Shown: positions 7,330-15,341 of the stretch, piece after piece
Position numbering within the stretch: the first letter of the stretch is position 1
Layout of the letters: each line of letters opens with the position of its first letter
DNA from: Mycobacterium sp.
GTDB lineage: Bacteria > Actinomycetota > Actinomycetes > Mycobacteriales > Mycobacteriaceae
DNA: 41,676 nt
Assembly (NCBI RefSeq): GCF_002863225.1
Contig: NZ_PKEK01000106.1
Span: 1-41,676, forward strand
Direction of reading: 5' to 3'
The notes under the pieces: model-generated
What the model was told of the DNA's origin: nothing
What the model saw: the letters and a program-made list of their open reading frames with translations, nothing else
Database searches by the model: none
Translations under genes and position numbers: made by a program

Positions 7330-8712
7330 GTGGCAGTCGGACTGAACGGCAGACCCGCTTCGGAACCGAAGCACCGAGCGGAATCGTCGCCGCGTCCGTC
7401 GCTGCCCGCCGACGACCCCGCCCGGCCCGGGTCGATCGCCGAGTCGTTCGCCGGCGCCGACCCCCAGGCCGACGCCGAGCGGCAGCGGGCGCTGCGGCGG
7501 ATGAAGGTCGTGGCGCTGAGCTTCCTGGTCGGCGCGACGGCGATATTTCTGGGTTGCCGATGGGCGCAGGCCGGGGGAGGCGCGGCCACCTGGGTCGGTT
7601 ATCTGGGCGCCGCGGGAGAAGCCGGCATGGTCGGCGCGCTTGCGGATTGGTTCGCCGTCACCGCGTTGTTCAAACACCCGCTGGGCATCCCGATCCCGCA
7701 CACCGCGATCATCAAGCGGAAGAAGGACCAACTCGGCGAGGGCCTGGGCAACTTCGTGCGGGAGAACTTTCTTTCCCCCGAAGTCGTCAGCACCAAGATC
7801 CGAGACGCACAGGTGCCCAGCCGGTTGGGCAAGTGGCTCTCGGACGTCTCGCACGCCGAGCGGGTGGCCGCCGAGTCGGCGACTGTGCTGCGGGTCCTGG
7901 TCGAACTGCTCCGCGACGACGACGTCCAGCAGGTTATCGACCGAATGATCGTGCGGCGCATCGCCGAACCGCAGTGGGGACCGCCGGTCGGGCGGGTGCT
8001 GTCCACGTTGCTGGCGGAAAACCGGCAGGACGCCCTGATCCAACTGCTCGCCGATCGGGCCTTCCAATGGTCGCTGAATGCCGGCGAGGTGATCCAGCGG
8101 GTGATCGAGCGCGATTCACCCACCTGGTCGCCGCGCTTCATCGACCAACTCGTCGGCGACCGGATCCACCGCGAGCTGATGGACTTCACCGACAAGGTGC
8201 GCCGCAATCCCGAGCACGAACTACGCCGCTCGGCGACCCGGTTCCTGTTCGAATTCGCCGACGACCTGCAAAACGACGAGGCGACGATCGCCCGGGCCGA
8301 GGCGGTCAAGGATCAGCTGATGTCCCGCGACGAGGTGACCAACGCGGCCGCGACAGCGTGGAAGACGCTCAAGCGGCTGGTGCTCGAGGGTGTCGACGAC
8401 CCGTCCAGCGCGCTGCGCACCCGCGTCACCGACGCGGTGGTCCAAATCGGCGAATCGCTACGCGACGACGCGGAATTACGCGACAAAGTCGATAACTGGA
8501 TCACGCGGGCGGCCGAGCATCTGGTCGCTCAGTATGGGGTCGAGATCACAGCGATTATTACCGACACCATCGAGCGCTGGGACGCCGAAGAGGCCAGCCG
8601 GCGAATCGAGCTGCATGTGGGCCGTGACCTGCAGTTCATCCGGATCAACGGCACGGTCGTCGGCTCTCTGGCCGGCCTGGTGATCTACGCCGTCGCGCAG
8701 CTGCTGTTCTGA
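7330..8712 (+). CDS. DUF445 family membrane protein
   Basis: 460 residues from GTG 7330, close to Rv0473 (456). The first 50 residues are disordered and charged. A transmembrane helix (VVALSFLVGATAIFLGC) follows, then the conserved DUF445 motif with GALADWFAVTALFKHPLGIPIPHT. A long charged helical region without membrane segments follows, and a second hydrophobic helix closes the C terminus (GSLAGLVIYAVAQLLF). The topology is thus a large soluble or coiled domain tethered at both ends. The function of the family is unknown. Reading frames further upstream lack homologous sequence. It is followed by the XRE regulator after a nested dyad. Confidence 0.9.
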   Translation: MAVGLNGRPASEPKHRAESSPRPSLPADDPARPGSIAESFAGADPQADAERQRALRRMKVVALSFLVGATAIFLGCRWAQAGGGAATWVGYLGAAGEAGMVGALADWFAVTALFKHPLGIPIPHTAIIKRKKDQLGEGLGNFVRENFLSPEVVSTKIRDAQVPSRLGKWLSDVSHAERVAAESATVLRVLVELLRDDDVQQVIDRMIVRRIAEPQWGPPVGRVLSTLLAENRQDALIQLLADRAFQWSLNAGEVIQRVIERDSPTWSPRFIDQLVGDRIHRELMDFTDKVRRNPEHELRRSATRFLFEFADDLQNDEATIARAEAVKDQLMSRDEVTNAAATAWKTLKRLVLEGVDDPSSALRTRVTDAVVQIGESLRDDAELRDKVDNWITRAAEHLVAQYGVEITAIITDTIERWDAEEASRRIELHVGRDLQFIRINGTVVGSLAGLVIYAVAQLLF

Positions 8713-8717
8713 GACCC

Positions 8718-8752
8718 GCTAACAGTGCTTGCAAAAGCTAGCACCCGTTAGC
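8718..8752. promoter_or_regulatory. Nested dyad between the DUF445 and XRE genes
   Basis: GCTAAC (8718-8723) pairs with GTTAGC (8747-8752), and inside it GTGCT (8725-8729) pairs with AGCAC (8740-8744). It could be a weak terminator for the DUF445 gene, but the modest GC content and location about 55 bases before the XRE start suit an autoregulatory operator. Confidence 0.4.
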
Positions 8753-8807
8753 TACCGTGGGCCGGGTTCGCATCGACACGCCGACGCGAGGACCCGAGGG
8801 AGCATCC

Positions 8808-9200
8808 ATGCCGCAGGAAGAGAACCTTGCTGCCGTGGTGACGACCGCTGCGTCTGACATCGGCAGCTTCATCAAAGCGCAGCGTGAAGCGGCGCAGGTT
8901 TCGGTGCGGCAGCTGGCGGAAAAAGCCGGCGTCAGCAATCCATACCTCAGCCAGATCGAGCGAGGATTGCGCAAACCTTCGGCAGGCGTGCTCAACCAAC
9001 TCGCCAAAGCGTTACGGGTTTCCGCCGAGGTGCTTTACGTCCAGGCCGGGATGCTCGAACCCGGCCCGACGAGCGAGGTTCGCGACGCCATCGTTGCCGA
9101 CGTGACGATCACCGAAGGGCAGAAGCAGGTCCTGCTCGACATCTACACGTCCTTCGTTCAACAAAACGAGGCGGCCCGGGAGGAGACACCCCCTGCATAA
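8808..9200 (+). CDS. XRE-family transcriptional regulator
   Basis: 130-residue DNA-binding protein with a lambda-repressor-type helix-turn-helix near residues 22-75 (VSVRQLAEKAGVSNPYLSQI is the core). ATG 8808 is preceded by GAGGGA, a good ribosome-binding site, so an upstream in-frame GTG at 8757 is not needed. It is equivalent to Rv0474, which I recall as a copper-responsive regulator; that assignment is not visible here. The C-terminal half is acidic and helical. It lies directly upstream of hbhA in the same direction and may regulate it or itself. Confidence 0.9.
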   Translation: MPQEENLAAVVTTAASDIGSFIKAQREAAQVSVRQLAEKAGVSNPYLSQIERGLRKPSAGVLNQLAKALRVSAEVLYVQAGMLEPGPTSEVRDAIVADVTITEGQKQVLLDIYTSFVQQNEAAREETPPA

Positions 9201-9257
9201 ACCCGGACACCCCCCGAATCCCCCTGACGCACAGAAAGAATGACGAGAGGAAACATC

Positions 9258-9878
9258 ATGGCAGAGAACAACCCGTCGATAGACGACCTGAAGGCTCCGC
9301 TGCTTGCCGCGCTGGGCGCCGCCGACCTGGCCCTGGCCACGGTCAACGATCTGCTCGCCGAGCTGCGCGACCGCGCCGAGGAGACCCGCACCGACACCCG
9401 CAGCCGGGTCGAGGAGAGCCGCAACCGCCTGACCAAGCTGCAGGAAGAGCTGCCCGAGCAGCTGCGCGACCTGCGCGACCGGTTTACCGCCGACGAGCTG
9501 CGTAGCGCCGCCGAGGGCTACGTGGAGGCCGCGACCTCGCGCTACAACGAGCTGGTCGAGCGCGGCGAGGCCGCCCTGGAGCGCCTGCGCAGTCAGTCCG
9601 GTCTGGAAGACGCGTCCGAGCGTGCCGAGGGCTACGTCGAGCAGGCCGTCGAGCTGACCCAGGAAGCTCTGGGCACCGTCGCCTCGCAGACCCGCGCGGT
9701 CGGCGAGCGCGCCGCCAAGCTGGTCGGCATCGAGCTGCCGAAGAAGACCGACGAAGCCGCCAAGAAGGCCCAGAAGGCCGTGGCCAAGAAGGCTCCGGCC
9801 AAGAAGGCGCCCGCCAAGGCTCCGGCCAAGAAGGCTCCGGCCAAGAAGGCTCCGGCCAAGAAGGTCACCCAGAAGTAA
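9258..9878 (+). CDS. hbhA: Heparin-binding hemagglutinin HbhA
   Basis: Surface adhesin and lipid-associated coiled-coil protein of mycobacteria. It has 206 residues: an N-terminal hydrophobic helix (about 10-35), a charged alpha-helical coiled coil (about 35-155) and a lysine/alanine/proline-rich tail (162-206) with repeats such as KKAPAKKAPAK, which is the heparin-binding region and is methylated in pathogens. ATG 9258 is preceded by GAGAGGAAA. It has no cleavable signal peptide, as in the family. A very stable hairpin ends the transcript. The order XRE-hbhA-small membrane protein is the same as in M. tuberculosis. Confidence 0.97.
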   Translation: MAENNPSIDDLKAPLLAALGAADLALATVNDLLAELRDRAEETRTDTRSRVEESRNRLTKLQEELPEQLRDLRDRFTADELRSAAEGYVEAATSRYNELVERGEAALERLRSQSGLEDASERAEGYVEQAVELTQEALGTVASQTRAVGERAAKLVGIELPKKTDEAAKKAQKAVAKKAPAKKAPAKAPAKKAPAKKAPAKKVTQK

Positions 9879-9893
9879 TTTCGTCTCACCACT

Positions 9894-9929
9894 CGACTCC
9901 GAGTCGCCCGCTTGGGTGACTCGGAGTCG
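9894..9929 (+). terminator. Strong hairpin after hbhA
   Basis: CGACTCCGAGTC (9894-9905) pairs perfectly with GACTCGGAGTCG (9918-9929). Inside, a G-U pair and CCC/GGG extend the stem to 16 pairs around the loop GCTT (9910-9913). It starts 15 bases after the hbhA stop codon. No T tract follows. Almost certainly a transcription terminator. Confidence 0.8.
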
Positions 9930-9950
9930 ACGTGTCTGGCGGCACCCATT

Positions 9951-9956
9951 TACCCT
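9951..9956 (+). promoter_or_regulatory. Candidate leaderless -10 element (TACCCT)
   Basis: TACCCT ends seven bases before the GTG start at 9963, the spacing expected for leaderless mycobacterial mRNA. No clear -35 element is seen. Confidence 0.4.
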
Positions 9957-9962
9957 TAACGG

Positions 9963-10235
9963 GTGAGCCTGGTGAATAGCGTCGTTTTGATCCTGCAGGT
10001 CGCTGTGGCGATGACTGCGCTCTACGCCTTCGTACACGCGGCGATGCAGCGGCCCGACGCCTACACGGCGGCCGACAAGATGACCAAGCCGGTCTGGCTG
10101 CTGATCCTGGGCGCATCGGTTCCGCTGACCATGATGCTGAGCGCCCTGGGCGCGACCATCGGTGCCTGCGCGGCCGGGGTCTACCTGGTCGATGTGCGGC
10201 CCAAACTCCTGGAGATCCAAGGTAAGTCGCGATAA
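9963..10235 (+). CDS. Small membrane protein (DUF2516-like)
   Basis: 90-residue protein with two or three hydrophobic segments: residues about 4-26 (NSVVLILQVAVAMTALYAFV) and a segment pair around 44-75. A short positively charged tail ends KLLEIQGKSR. It corresponds to Rv0476 and resembles the DUF2516 family of unknown function. The GTG start has no Shine-Dalgarno sequence but a suitable -10 element just upstream. Only five bases separate it from the next gene, so it heads a three-gene operon (this gene, a secreted protein, deoC). Confidence 0.85.
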   Translation: MSLVNSVVLILQVAVAMTALYAFVHAAMQRPDAYTAADKMTKPVWLLILGASVPLTMMLSALGATIGACAAGVYLVDVRPKLLEIQGKSR

Positions 10236-10240
10236 AACCC

Positions 10241-10666
10241 ATGCGACCTCTGATCCTTGCGGTCCTCGGCGCGCTGATGTCCGCAGCGCCGGCGTCAGCG
10301 GATCCCGGTTCGAACGTGCTGCCGTATGCGCCACCGTTCGTCGACCACGTCCGGTGGGCCCAGTGGTCGCAGGGCAGCCGACTGACGAGTCTGCGCGTCT
10401 ACCCGACCGCGTCCGGCCGCGCGACCTCCAAGCAACTCGGATCTCCGAGTCCGGAGGCCGATGAAGCGTGGGCCGAGGTGCTTACCCTTGCGCCGCAGGC
10501 CGACACCCCGGGCATGCGCGAGCAGTTCCGCTGTCACTGGGATTTCGCCGAGACGGCACAGCCCGGCAAGATCAGCTGGAACCTGGAGCCCTGGCGTCCA
10601 GTCGTCGACGACGCGACGATGGTGTCCACCGGCTGCAATCCCGGCGGCGCGCAGGAACCGTTCTGA
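10241..10666 (+). CDS. Secreted protein, DUF2599-like (Rv0477 type)
   Basis: 141 residues with a Sec signal peptide: MRPLILAVLGALMSAAPASA, with likely cleavage after ASA (residue 20) before DPGSN. The mature part has two cysteines (in FRCHWD and STGCNP) that probably form one disulfide. The tryptophan-rich pattern and position match Rv0477. It is exported; the molecular function is unknown. Its TGA overlaps the ATG of deoC (ATG at 10666), so the two are translationally coupled. Confidence 0.85.
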   Translation: MRPLILAVLGALMSAAPASADPGSNVLPYAPPFVDHVRWAQWSQGSRLTSLRVYPTASGRATSKQLGSPSPEADEAWAEVLTLAPQADTPGMREQFRCHWDFAETAQPGKISWNLEPWRPVVDDATMVSTGCNPGGAQEPF

Positions 10667-11331
10667 TGACGTGGACCCGCGCCCGGGTCGCCGCGCTGGT
10701 CGACCACACGCTGCTCAAGCCGGAGGCCACCGCCGCTGAGGTGGCCGCGGTTGCCGACGAGGCCGCCGCGCTGGGCGCCTACGCCGTCTGCGTGTCACCG
10801 TCGATGGTCGCCCACGCCGTTCACGCCGGTGTGCCGGTCGCCGCGGTCGCCGGATTCCCTTCCGGCAAGCACCTTTCCGAGCTCAAAGCTCGCGAAGCCG
10901 CGCTGGCGGTCGCCGCGGGCGCGGTCGAAGTCGACATGGTGATCGACGTCGGCGCCGCCGTCGCCGGCGACATCGAGGCCGTGCGGGCCGACATCGCCGC
11001 GGTGCGCGCCGCGATCCCTGACGCCGTGCTCAAGGTCATCGTCGAGTCGGCCGCACTCTTGGCGCTCGCCGACGAGCGCATCCTGGCCGCTGTCTGTCGC
11101 GCCAGCGAAGAAGCCGGCGCCGACTTCGTCAAGACCTCAACGGGTTTCCATCCCGCCGGAGGCGCATCGCCGGCTGCCGTCTCGCTGATGGCCGAGGCGG
11201 TCGGCGGGCGGCTGGGCGTCAAAGCCAGCGGCGGGATCCGGACGGCGGAGGCCGCCGTGACGATGCTCGACGCGGGCGCCACCCGGCTCGGGCTGTCTGG
11301 CACCCGCGCGGTGCTCGACGCGCTGGACTAA
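10666..11331 (+). CDS. deoC: Deoxyribose-phosphate aldolase
   Basis: Cleaves 2-deoxyribose-5-phosphate to glyceraldehyde-3-phosphate and acetaldehyde in deoxynucleoside catabolism; cytosolic class I aldolase, 221 residues. The Schiff-base lysine is Lys156 in FVKTSTGF; the assisting residues Asp90 (EVDMVIDVG) and Lys186 (GVKASGGI) are in place, and GFPSGKH is conserved. The start ATG overlaps the stop of the secreted-protein gene; longer upstream reading runs through that gene in another frame. Last gene of its operon, convergent with the DUF2993 pair. Confidence 0.95.
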   Translation: MTWTRARVAALVDHTLLKPEATAAEVAAVADEAAALGAYAVCVSPSMVAHAVHAGVPVAAVAGFPSGKHLSELKAREAALAVAAGAVEVDMVIDVGAAVAGDIEAVRADIAAVRAAIPDAVLKVIVESAALLALADERILAAVCRASEEAGADFVKTSTGFHPAGGASPAAVSLMAEAVGGRLGVKASGGIRTAEAAVTMLDAGATRLGLSGTRAVLDALD

Positions 11332-11353
11332 CTAGCCCGCTGAACGGCCCGTC

Positions 11354-12508
11354 CTAGAGGTCGGCCAGGCAGGGGTCCTGGTTGCCGCCGGCCGGAATGG
11401 TCGCGTTGGTGCTGGAGAACGTCGCCTCCACACCGCTGTCGGTGACCTTGATGCTGTCGGCGTGCAGTCCCAGCGGATAGTTGCGCGTGGCCTTGGCCAT
11501 CAGGTCGTCGATGTATTTCTGAGCGGTGTCCGACGAGATCTTCGAGCCCAGCGCCGACACGCTGACCACCTGCAGCGACAGTCCGTTGTTGACGATCTGC
11601 GGCTTGAGCTTGGCGCTGTTCAACAACCCCTTGAGCTCGATCGTCCCGTCGCCCGGGTCGGTGGTGACCCCGCTGGTGACGAACGCGCCCAGCACCGGCA
11701 CGGCGTCCTGGATCGACTGCTTGATGCCGTCGGACGACCAGGTGACTGTGCCGTTCACCGATCCGATGGTGCCTCGAGAGTTGCTGGTGTCGTTCAGCTT
11801 GATGTCGCGGATGTCGAAACTGACCTTCATCCCCTTGGCCTTGCGGACCTGGTTGCCACCGGTCTGCACGGAGATGTCGCTGTAGTTCTTGGTGAGGTAC
11901 TGCCACAGCACGGGCGGCGCCGGCGAGAACGACACCGAGGCGCTGTCCTGCACCTCGCACTGCACCGCGTTGGCCACTTTGGTGCTCGCGGTGTGACGGG
12001 CGTACAGCTCGCCGCCGATCGGGATCGCGACGAACACCAGCGCGACGATCAGCACGATCAGCCACAGCGACGTCCGGTTGGCGAAGAAGCGGCGTGCGCC
12101 CTTGGCCCCCGCGTCCGGCCCCGCCGGCGGGGGAGGTGTCGGTATGGAGATCCGGGTGGTCGCGCCCTCGTGGGCCTGCGGGGGCGGGCCGGGCTGCTGT
12201 GCGCGCGGGTTGGGCGGCGGAGCCACTTGCGGCGGTGGCTGATTCGGTTGCTGCGGCGGACGATTCGGCGGCGGAACCGGCTGCTGGGGCGGACGCCCGG
12301 GTGGGCGGCCCGCCTGCTGCGGACGCGGCACGTCACGCGCCGACGGCTGCGGCGGGCGGCCGGGCTGCGGGATGTTGCGCGTCGGCGACTCCGACGGCGG
12401 CAAAGGCCTACGGCGCGGCGGAAAGCCACGGTTGGGTGGCCCCGCGGGCCGCGGTGGCCGGCCGCGCTCGGGCGGCTCGTTGCCCGGCGGGCCTGGGGGG
12501 TTAGACAT
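11354..12508 (-). CDS. DUF2993 membrane-anchored protein, second of a tandem pair
   Basis: 384 residues: a proline/arginine-rich disordered N terminus (1-140), one transmembrane helix (about 147-167, LWLIVLIVALVFVAIPIGG) and a periplasmic C-terminal DUF2993 domain (about 175-384). The architecture matches Rv0479c. The DUF2993 family includes LmeA, a periplasmic lipid-binding factor for mannan elongation, so lipid or lipoglycan binding is plausible. The start ATG 12508 overlaps the end of the upstream paralog by eight bases. Two cysteines in the domain (VQCEVQD and DPCLADL) are shared with the paralog and probably pair. Confidence 0.85.
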   Translation of the reverse strand: MSNPPGPPGNEPPERGRPPRPAGPPNRGFPPRRRPLPPSESPTRNIPQPGRPPQPSARDVPRPQQAGRPPGRPPQQPVPPPNRPPQQPNQPPPQVAPPPNPRAQQPGPPPQAHEGATTRISIPTPPPPAGPDAGAKGARRFFANRTSLWLIVLIVALVFVAIPIGGELYARHTASTKVANAVQCEVQDSASVSFSPAPPVLWQYLTKNYSDISVQTGGNQVRKAKGMKVSFDIRDIKLNDTSNSRGTIGSVNGTVTWSSDGIKQSIQDAVPVLGAFVTSGVTTDPGDGTIELKGLLNSAKLKPQIVNNGLSLQVVSVSALGSKISSDTAQKYIDDLMAKATRNYPLGLHADSIKVTDSGVEATFSSTNATIPAGGNQDPCLADL

Positions 12509-13460
12509 GAGCGAAGCAGGGGTCTTCCCCGCCAGGGGGGATCGACGCGTTCTGCGTCGAGAAGTGAGCTGCCACACCGTCACTGGTGACCTGCACGCTG
12601 TCGGCCTTGATGCCCAGCGGGTACTGCTTGAGCAGCGCCGCGGTGAAGGTGTTCAACGCCGTCTGGGCGGTCTCGTGCGGGATCATCACGCCCAGCGCGT
12701 TGACCTTGTACACCTGCAGCGTCAGCTTGCCGTCGGCGACCTGAGGCTTGACCGAGATGCCACCCAGTCCCATCGCGCCGGCGAGTTCGATGGTGCCGGC
12801 GTTGGGGTCGGTCGTCACGCTGTCGACCAGTCCGCCGATGAAGGGGACGGAGTTCTGAATGGTCTCCTGGATGCCCGTCGACGTCCAGGTGATGTTGGCG
12901 TCCAGCTTGCCGATGGTGCCTTTGGAGTCGGCGTTGCCGTGCAGGTCGACGTCGTCGATTTCGATATCGGCCTTCATGCCTTTGGCGTTGCGGATGTTGT
13001 TTCCCGCGGTGTGGATGGTGATGTCCTTGTAGTGACCTGTCACGTGCTGCAACAGAAACGGGCTCGATCCGAAGGACGCCGTGGCGCCGTCCTGGATCAC
13101 GCAGGATGTCGCAGCGGCAACGACGCTGTTGGCCCGGTTGCGGGCATACAGTTCGCCGCCGACCAGACCGGCGATCGCCAGGGCGCCGACGATCACCAGC
13201 ACCAGGATGATCGACACGGGGTCGCCGCGAAAACGGAAGCGGCGCTTGGGTTTGCCGGGCTCAGCGGGATCCTGCGGCGGTGGCTGTCCGAAAGTCGCCG
13301 TCTCCGGATATTCCTGGGCGGGTGGCGCGAAGGTCGGAGTGGTCGGCGGTTGGTACGCCTGACCACCCGCCGGCGCCGGTGCGACAGGCGAATTCTGGTC
13401 GCCGGGACGACCCCATGTCGACGACGGGTCCTGGTGTGGGGGCCCCTGCGGATTCGTCAT
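12501..13460 (-). CDS. DUF2993 membrane-anchored protein, first of a tandem pair
   Basis: 319 residues: a proline/glutamine-rich cytoplasmic N terminus (1-72), basic KRRFRFR, a transmembrane helix (about 82-102) and an extracytoplasmic DUF2993 domain. It is a clear paralog of the next gene: both share GGELYAR after the helix, RNAKGMK/RKAKGMK, the TTDP..GTIEL segment, YPLG and a final DPC. M. tuberculosis has one gene here, so this looks like a tandem duplication. Start ATG 13460 overlaps the nitrilase stop by four bases, placing it in an operon nitrilase-DUF2993-DUF2993. Confidence 0.85.
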   Translation of the reverse strand: MTNPQGPPHQDPSSTWGRPGDQNSPVAPAPAGGQAYQPPTTPTFAPPAQEYPETATFGQPPPQDPAEPGKPKRRFRFRGDPVSIILVLVIVGALAIAGLVGGELYARNRANSVVAAATSCVIQDGATASFGSSPFLLQHVTGHYKDITIHTAGNNIRNAKGMKADIEIDDVDLHGNADSKGTIGKLDANITWTSTGIQETIQNSVPFIGGLVDSVTTDPNAGTIELAGAMGLGGISVKPQVADGKLTLQVYKVNALGVMIPHETAQTALNTFTAALLKQYPLGIKADSVQVTSDGVAAHFSTQNASIPPGGEDPCFAHV

Positions 13461-14272
13461 CTGCGCGATTCTGCCTTATCCGGATGAGCGAGCGCTGTGG
13501 AGTTGCGCAGGACGGCGATCGTCTCGCGGGCCTTGGTCACCTGCTCGATGTCGATGTCGGCGACCAGTAGCTGCGGGTCGGCGCCGGCTGATGCGACGAC
13601 TTGGCCGAACGGCGAGACCACCAAGCTGCCGCCCACTCCGGTCGGTGCGCTGGAGGCCAGCGGCTCCCCGGGGTCGGCCTGCCCGGCAGCGACGATGTAG
13701 CTGGTGGAATCCAGTGCCCGGGCGCGGGCCAGCAGAGTCCACTGCTCGAGCTTTCCCGGGCCGGCGGCCCACGATGCGCTGACCACCGTCACCTGCGCCC
13801 CGCCCCGGGCCAGCGTGGTGAACAGCGCAGGAAATCGGAGGTCGTAGCAGGTGCTCAGGCCCACCCCGACATCGCCGACGGTGACGACGACCGGGGCGCT
13901 GCCCGGCGCGACCGTCTGCGACTCGGTGAACCCGAACGCGTCGTAGAGGTGGATCTTGTCGTAGTGGGTGTCGACGCCCGAGCCGACAGCGAGCAGGGTG
14001 TTGCGGACCCGCCCGTCGTCGGCCGGGGTGAACATGCCGGCCACCACCGTGATGCCGGCGTCAGCGGCGATCCGGCGGACACCGTCGGCCCACGGCCCGT
14101 CGACCGGTTCGGCGACCGGCGCCAGGGGCGCCCCGAACCGGCACATCGTCGCTTCCGGAAAGACCACCAGCGACGCATCCTCAGCCGCGGCGCGGTCGGC
14201 GTAGTCCCGGACGATGTTGAGGTTGTCGGCCGGGTCGGTGCCGCTGAGGATCTGGGCCACCGCGATACGCAT
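13457..14272 (-). CDS. Carbon-nitrogen hydrolase (nitrilase superfamily)
   Basis: Hydrolyses a C-N bond in an amide substrate; 271 residues, cytosolic. The Glu-Lys-Cys triad is visible: Glu40 in VVFPEA, Lys106 in YDKIHLYDAFG and Cys142 in LSTCYDLRFP. The DAFGF and CYDLRFP segments resemble the Nit1/Nit2 omega-amidase and deaminated-glutathione amidase branch, and it matches Rv0480c. The substrate is not certain. First gene of a three-gene operon with two DUF2993 proteins; a TAGGCT element ends seven bases before its ATG. Confidence 0.9.
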   Translation of the reverse strand: MRIAVAQILSGTDPADNLNIVRDYADRAAAEDASLVVFPEATMCRFGAPLAPVAEPVDGPWADGVRRIAADAGITVVAGMFTPADDGRVRNTLLAVGSGVDTHYDKIHLYDAFGFTESQTVAPGSAPVVVTVGDVGVGLSTCYDLRFPALFTTLARGGAQVTVVSASWAAGPGKLEQWTLLARARALDSTSYIVAAGQADPGEPLASSAPTGVGGSLVVSPFGQVVASAGADPQLLVADIDIEQVTKARETIAVLRNSTALAHPDKAESRR

Positions 14273-14279
14273 GATCGCC

Positions 14280-14285
14280 AGCCTA
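14280..14285 (-). promoter_or_regulatory. Candidate leaderless -10 element for the nitrilase operon
   Basis: On the minus strand TAGGCT occupies -13 to -8 relative to the ATG at 14272, fitting a near-leaderless transcript. No -35 element was recognised. Confidence 0.4.
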
Positions 14286-14348
14286 AAGGTGAGCGAGTTT
14301 GCCCGGATGCCAGAATCAGCTCAGCAAAACCGTAGAAAGGAACACCTG

Positions 14349-14783
14349 ATGGTCGAGTTCACCCTGACGCGGTCGACGACGGCGCCGATCGAGGCGGTCT
14401 TCGACTCGCTCACCGACCACCGTGGCATCTCCAACTACAGCAAGGCCGCCCGCCGCAGCACGCTGGACCGCGAAGGGACACCCGCCCCCAACGGAGTCGG
14501 CGCGCGCCGGCGTATCGAGGCGGTCGGACCCGCGATCGTCGAGGAGATCATCGAGTACGAGCGGCCCCACCGCTATGCGTACAAGCTGATCTCCGGCGCG
14601 CCGGTCCGGGATCACGTCGGCACGGTCACGCTGCGTCCGACCGGGAGCGGCACCGAGGTGAGCTGGCACTTGACGTCCACACCGAAGCTCCCCGGCCTCG
14701 GGCTGCTGCTGACACCGGTGCTGAAGCGGGCGATCGGCGAACTGCTCAACGGCGCCGTGGACGCCGCGGAAGGCCGCGCCTAG
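14349..14783 (+). CDS. SRPBCC-family (polyketide cyclase/START-like) protein
   Basis: 144 residues with the helix-grip pattern of SRPBCC ligand-binding proteins: an opening strand VEFTLTRSTTAP, an early helix around EAVFDSL, alternating beta strands (EEIIEYERPHRYAYKLIS, GTVTLRPTGSGTEVSWHLT) and a long C-terminal helix. ATG 14349 is preceded by AGAAAGGA. The ligand is unknown. The stop codon overlaps the stop of the convergent DUF2505 gene, which has a similar fold, so the two may be functionally linked. Divergent from the nitrilase operon. Confidence 0.8.
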   Translation: MVEFTLTRSTTAPIEAVFDSLTDHRGISNYSKAARRSTLDREGTPAPNGVGARRRIEAVGPAIVEEIIEYERPHRYAYKLISGAPVRDHVGTVTLRPTGSGTEVSWHLTSTPKLPGLGLLLTPVLKRAIGELLNGAVDAAEGRA

Positions 14784-15289
14784 GCGCCCTGGCCGATCCA
14801 CCCCGTGGTGAAGCGCTGTTCGCGGATCAGCAGCTCCACCAGCTGGCTTCCGATGAAGTTCTCCAGCTTCCCGCCGACCAGCGGAATCTTCACCTCGACG
14901 GTGGCCCGGAATGTCAACCGCGCGCCGTCCGTCTCGGGCAGCGGCTCCAGCGTCGCCGTGCCGGTCAACGACGCCGGCGAGTCCAGAATCGAGCCGGTGA
15001 CCGTCGCGGTCGCCGCGCCGTCGCCGTTGGGCTCCCAGCGTTCTTCGCGGCGGATGTACAGATCGCCGCGATGGAACTGGGTGACCACGGCCGGCATCCG
15101 GTCCGCGCGCAGCACCTGGGTGGTGACCACGTCGATCACGCCGTCGCCGACCTCCATCGAGTCCAGCGTCGCTTCATCGGCGCCCGAATCGTCCAACCGG
15201 GCCAGCCAGTACTGCTCTTCGCCGAACGCGCGCAGAACCGCTTCGACGGCCTCCGCGTAGTCGGTGGACATGTCGAACGAACGCGGCAT
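14780..15289 (-). CDS. DUF2505 family protein
   Basis: 169 residues, equivalent to Rv0481c. It begins MPRSFDMSTDY and shows the DUF2505 pattern (SRPBCC-like fold): an N-terminal helix, successive strands and a closing helix LENFIGSQLVELLIREQRFTTGW cut by a short tail. No signal peptide or membrane segment. Function unknown; a lipid- or small-molecule-binding role is inferred from the fold only. Divergent from murB, with TAGCCT (minus strand) 9-14 bases before its ATG as a possible -10 element. Confidence 0.8.
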   Translation of the reverse strand: MPRSFDMSTDYAEAVEAVLRAFGEEQYWLARLDDSGADEATLDSMEVGDGVIDVVTTQVLRADRMPAVVTQFHRGDLYIRREERWEPNGDGAATATVTGSILDSPASLTGTATLEPLPETDGARLTFRATVEVKIPLVGGKLENFIGSQLVELLIREQRFTTGWIGQGA

Positions 15290-15341
15290 AGCAGGTCAGG
15301 CTACCGTCAAGAGTTATGGAACCCGGTCTGAAGGGGTAGGT

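Noticed and set aside
9780..9875. The KKAPAK-coding repeats of hbhA as a mobile or VNTR element
   Set aside because: They are the in-frame heparin-binding tail known for this protein; variation is expected but it is not a separate element.
9012..10334. A 440-codon minus-strand frame across hbhA
   Set aside because: Its leucine/glycine repeats come from reading the lysine-alanine repeats of hbhA backwards.
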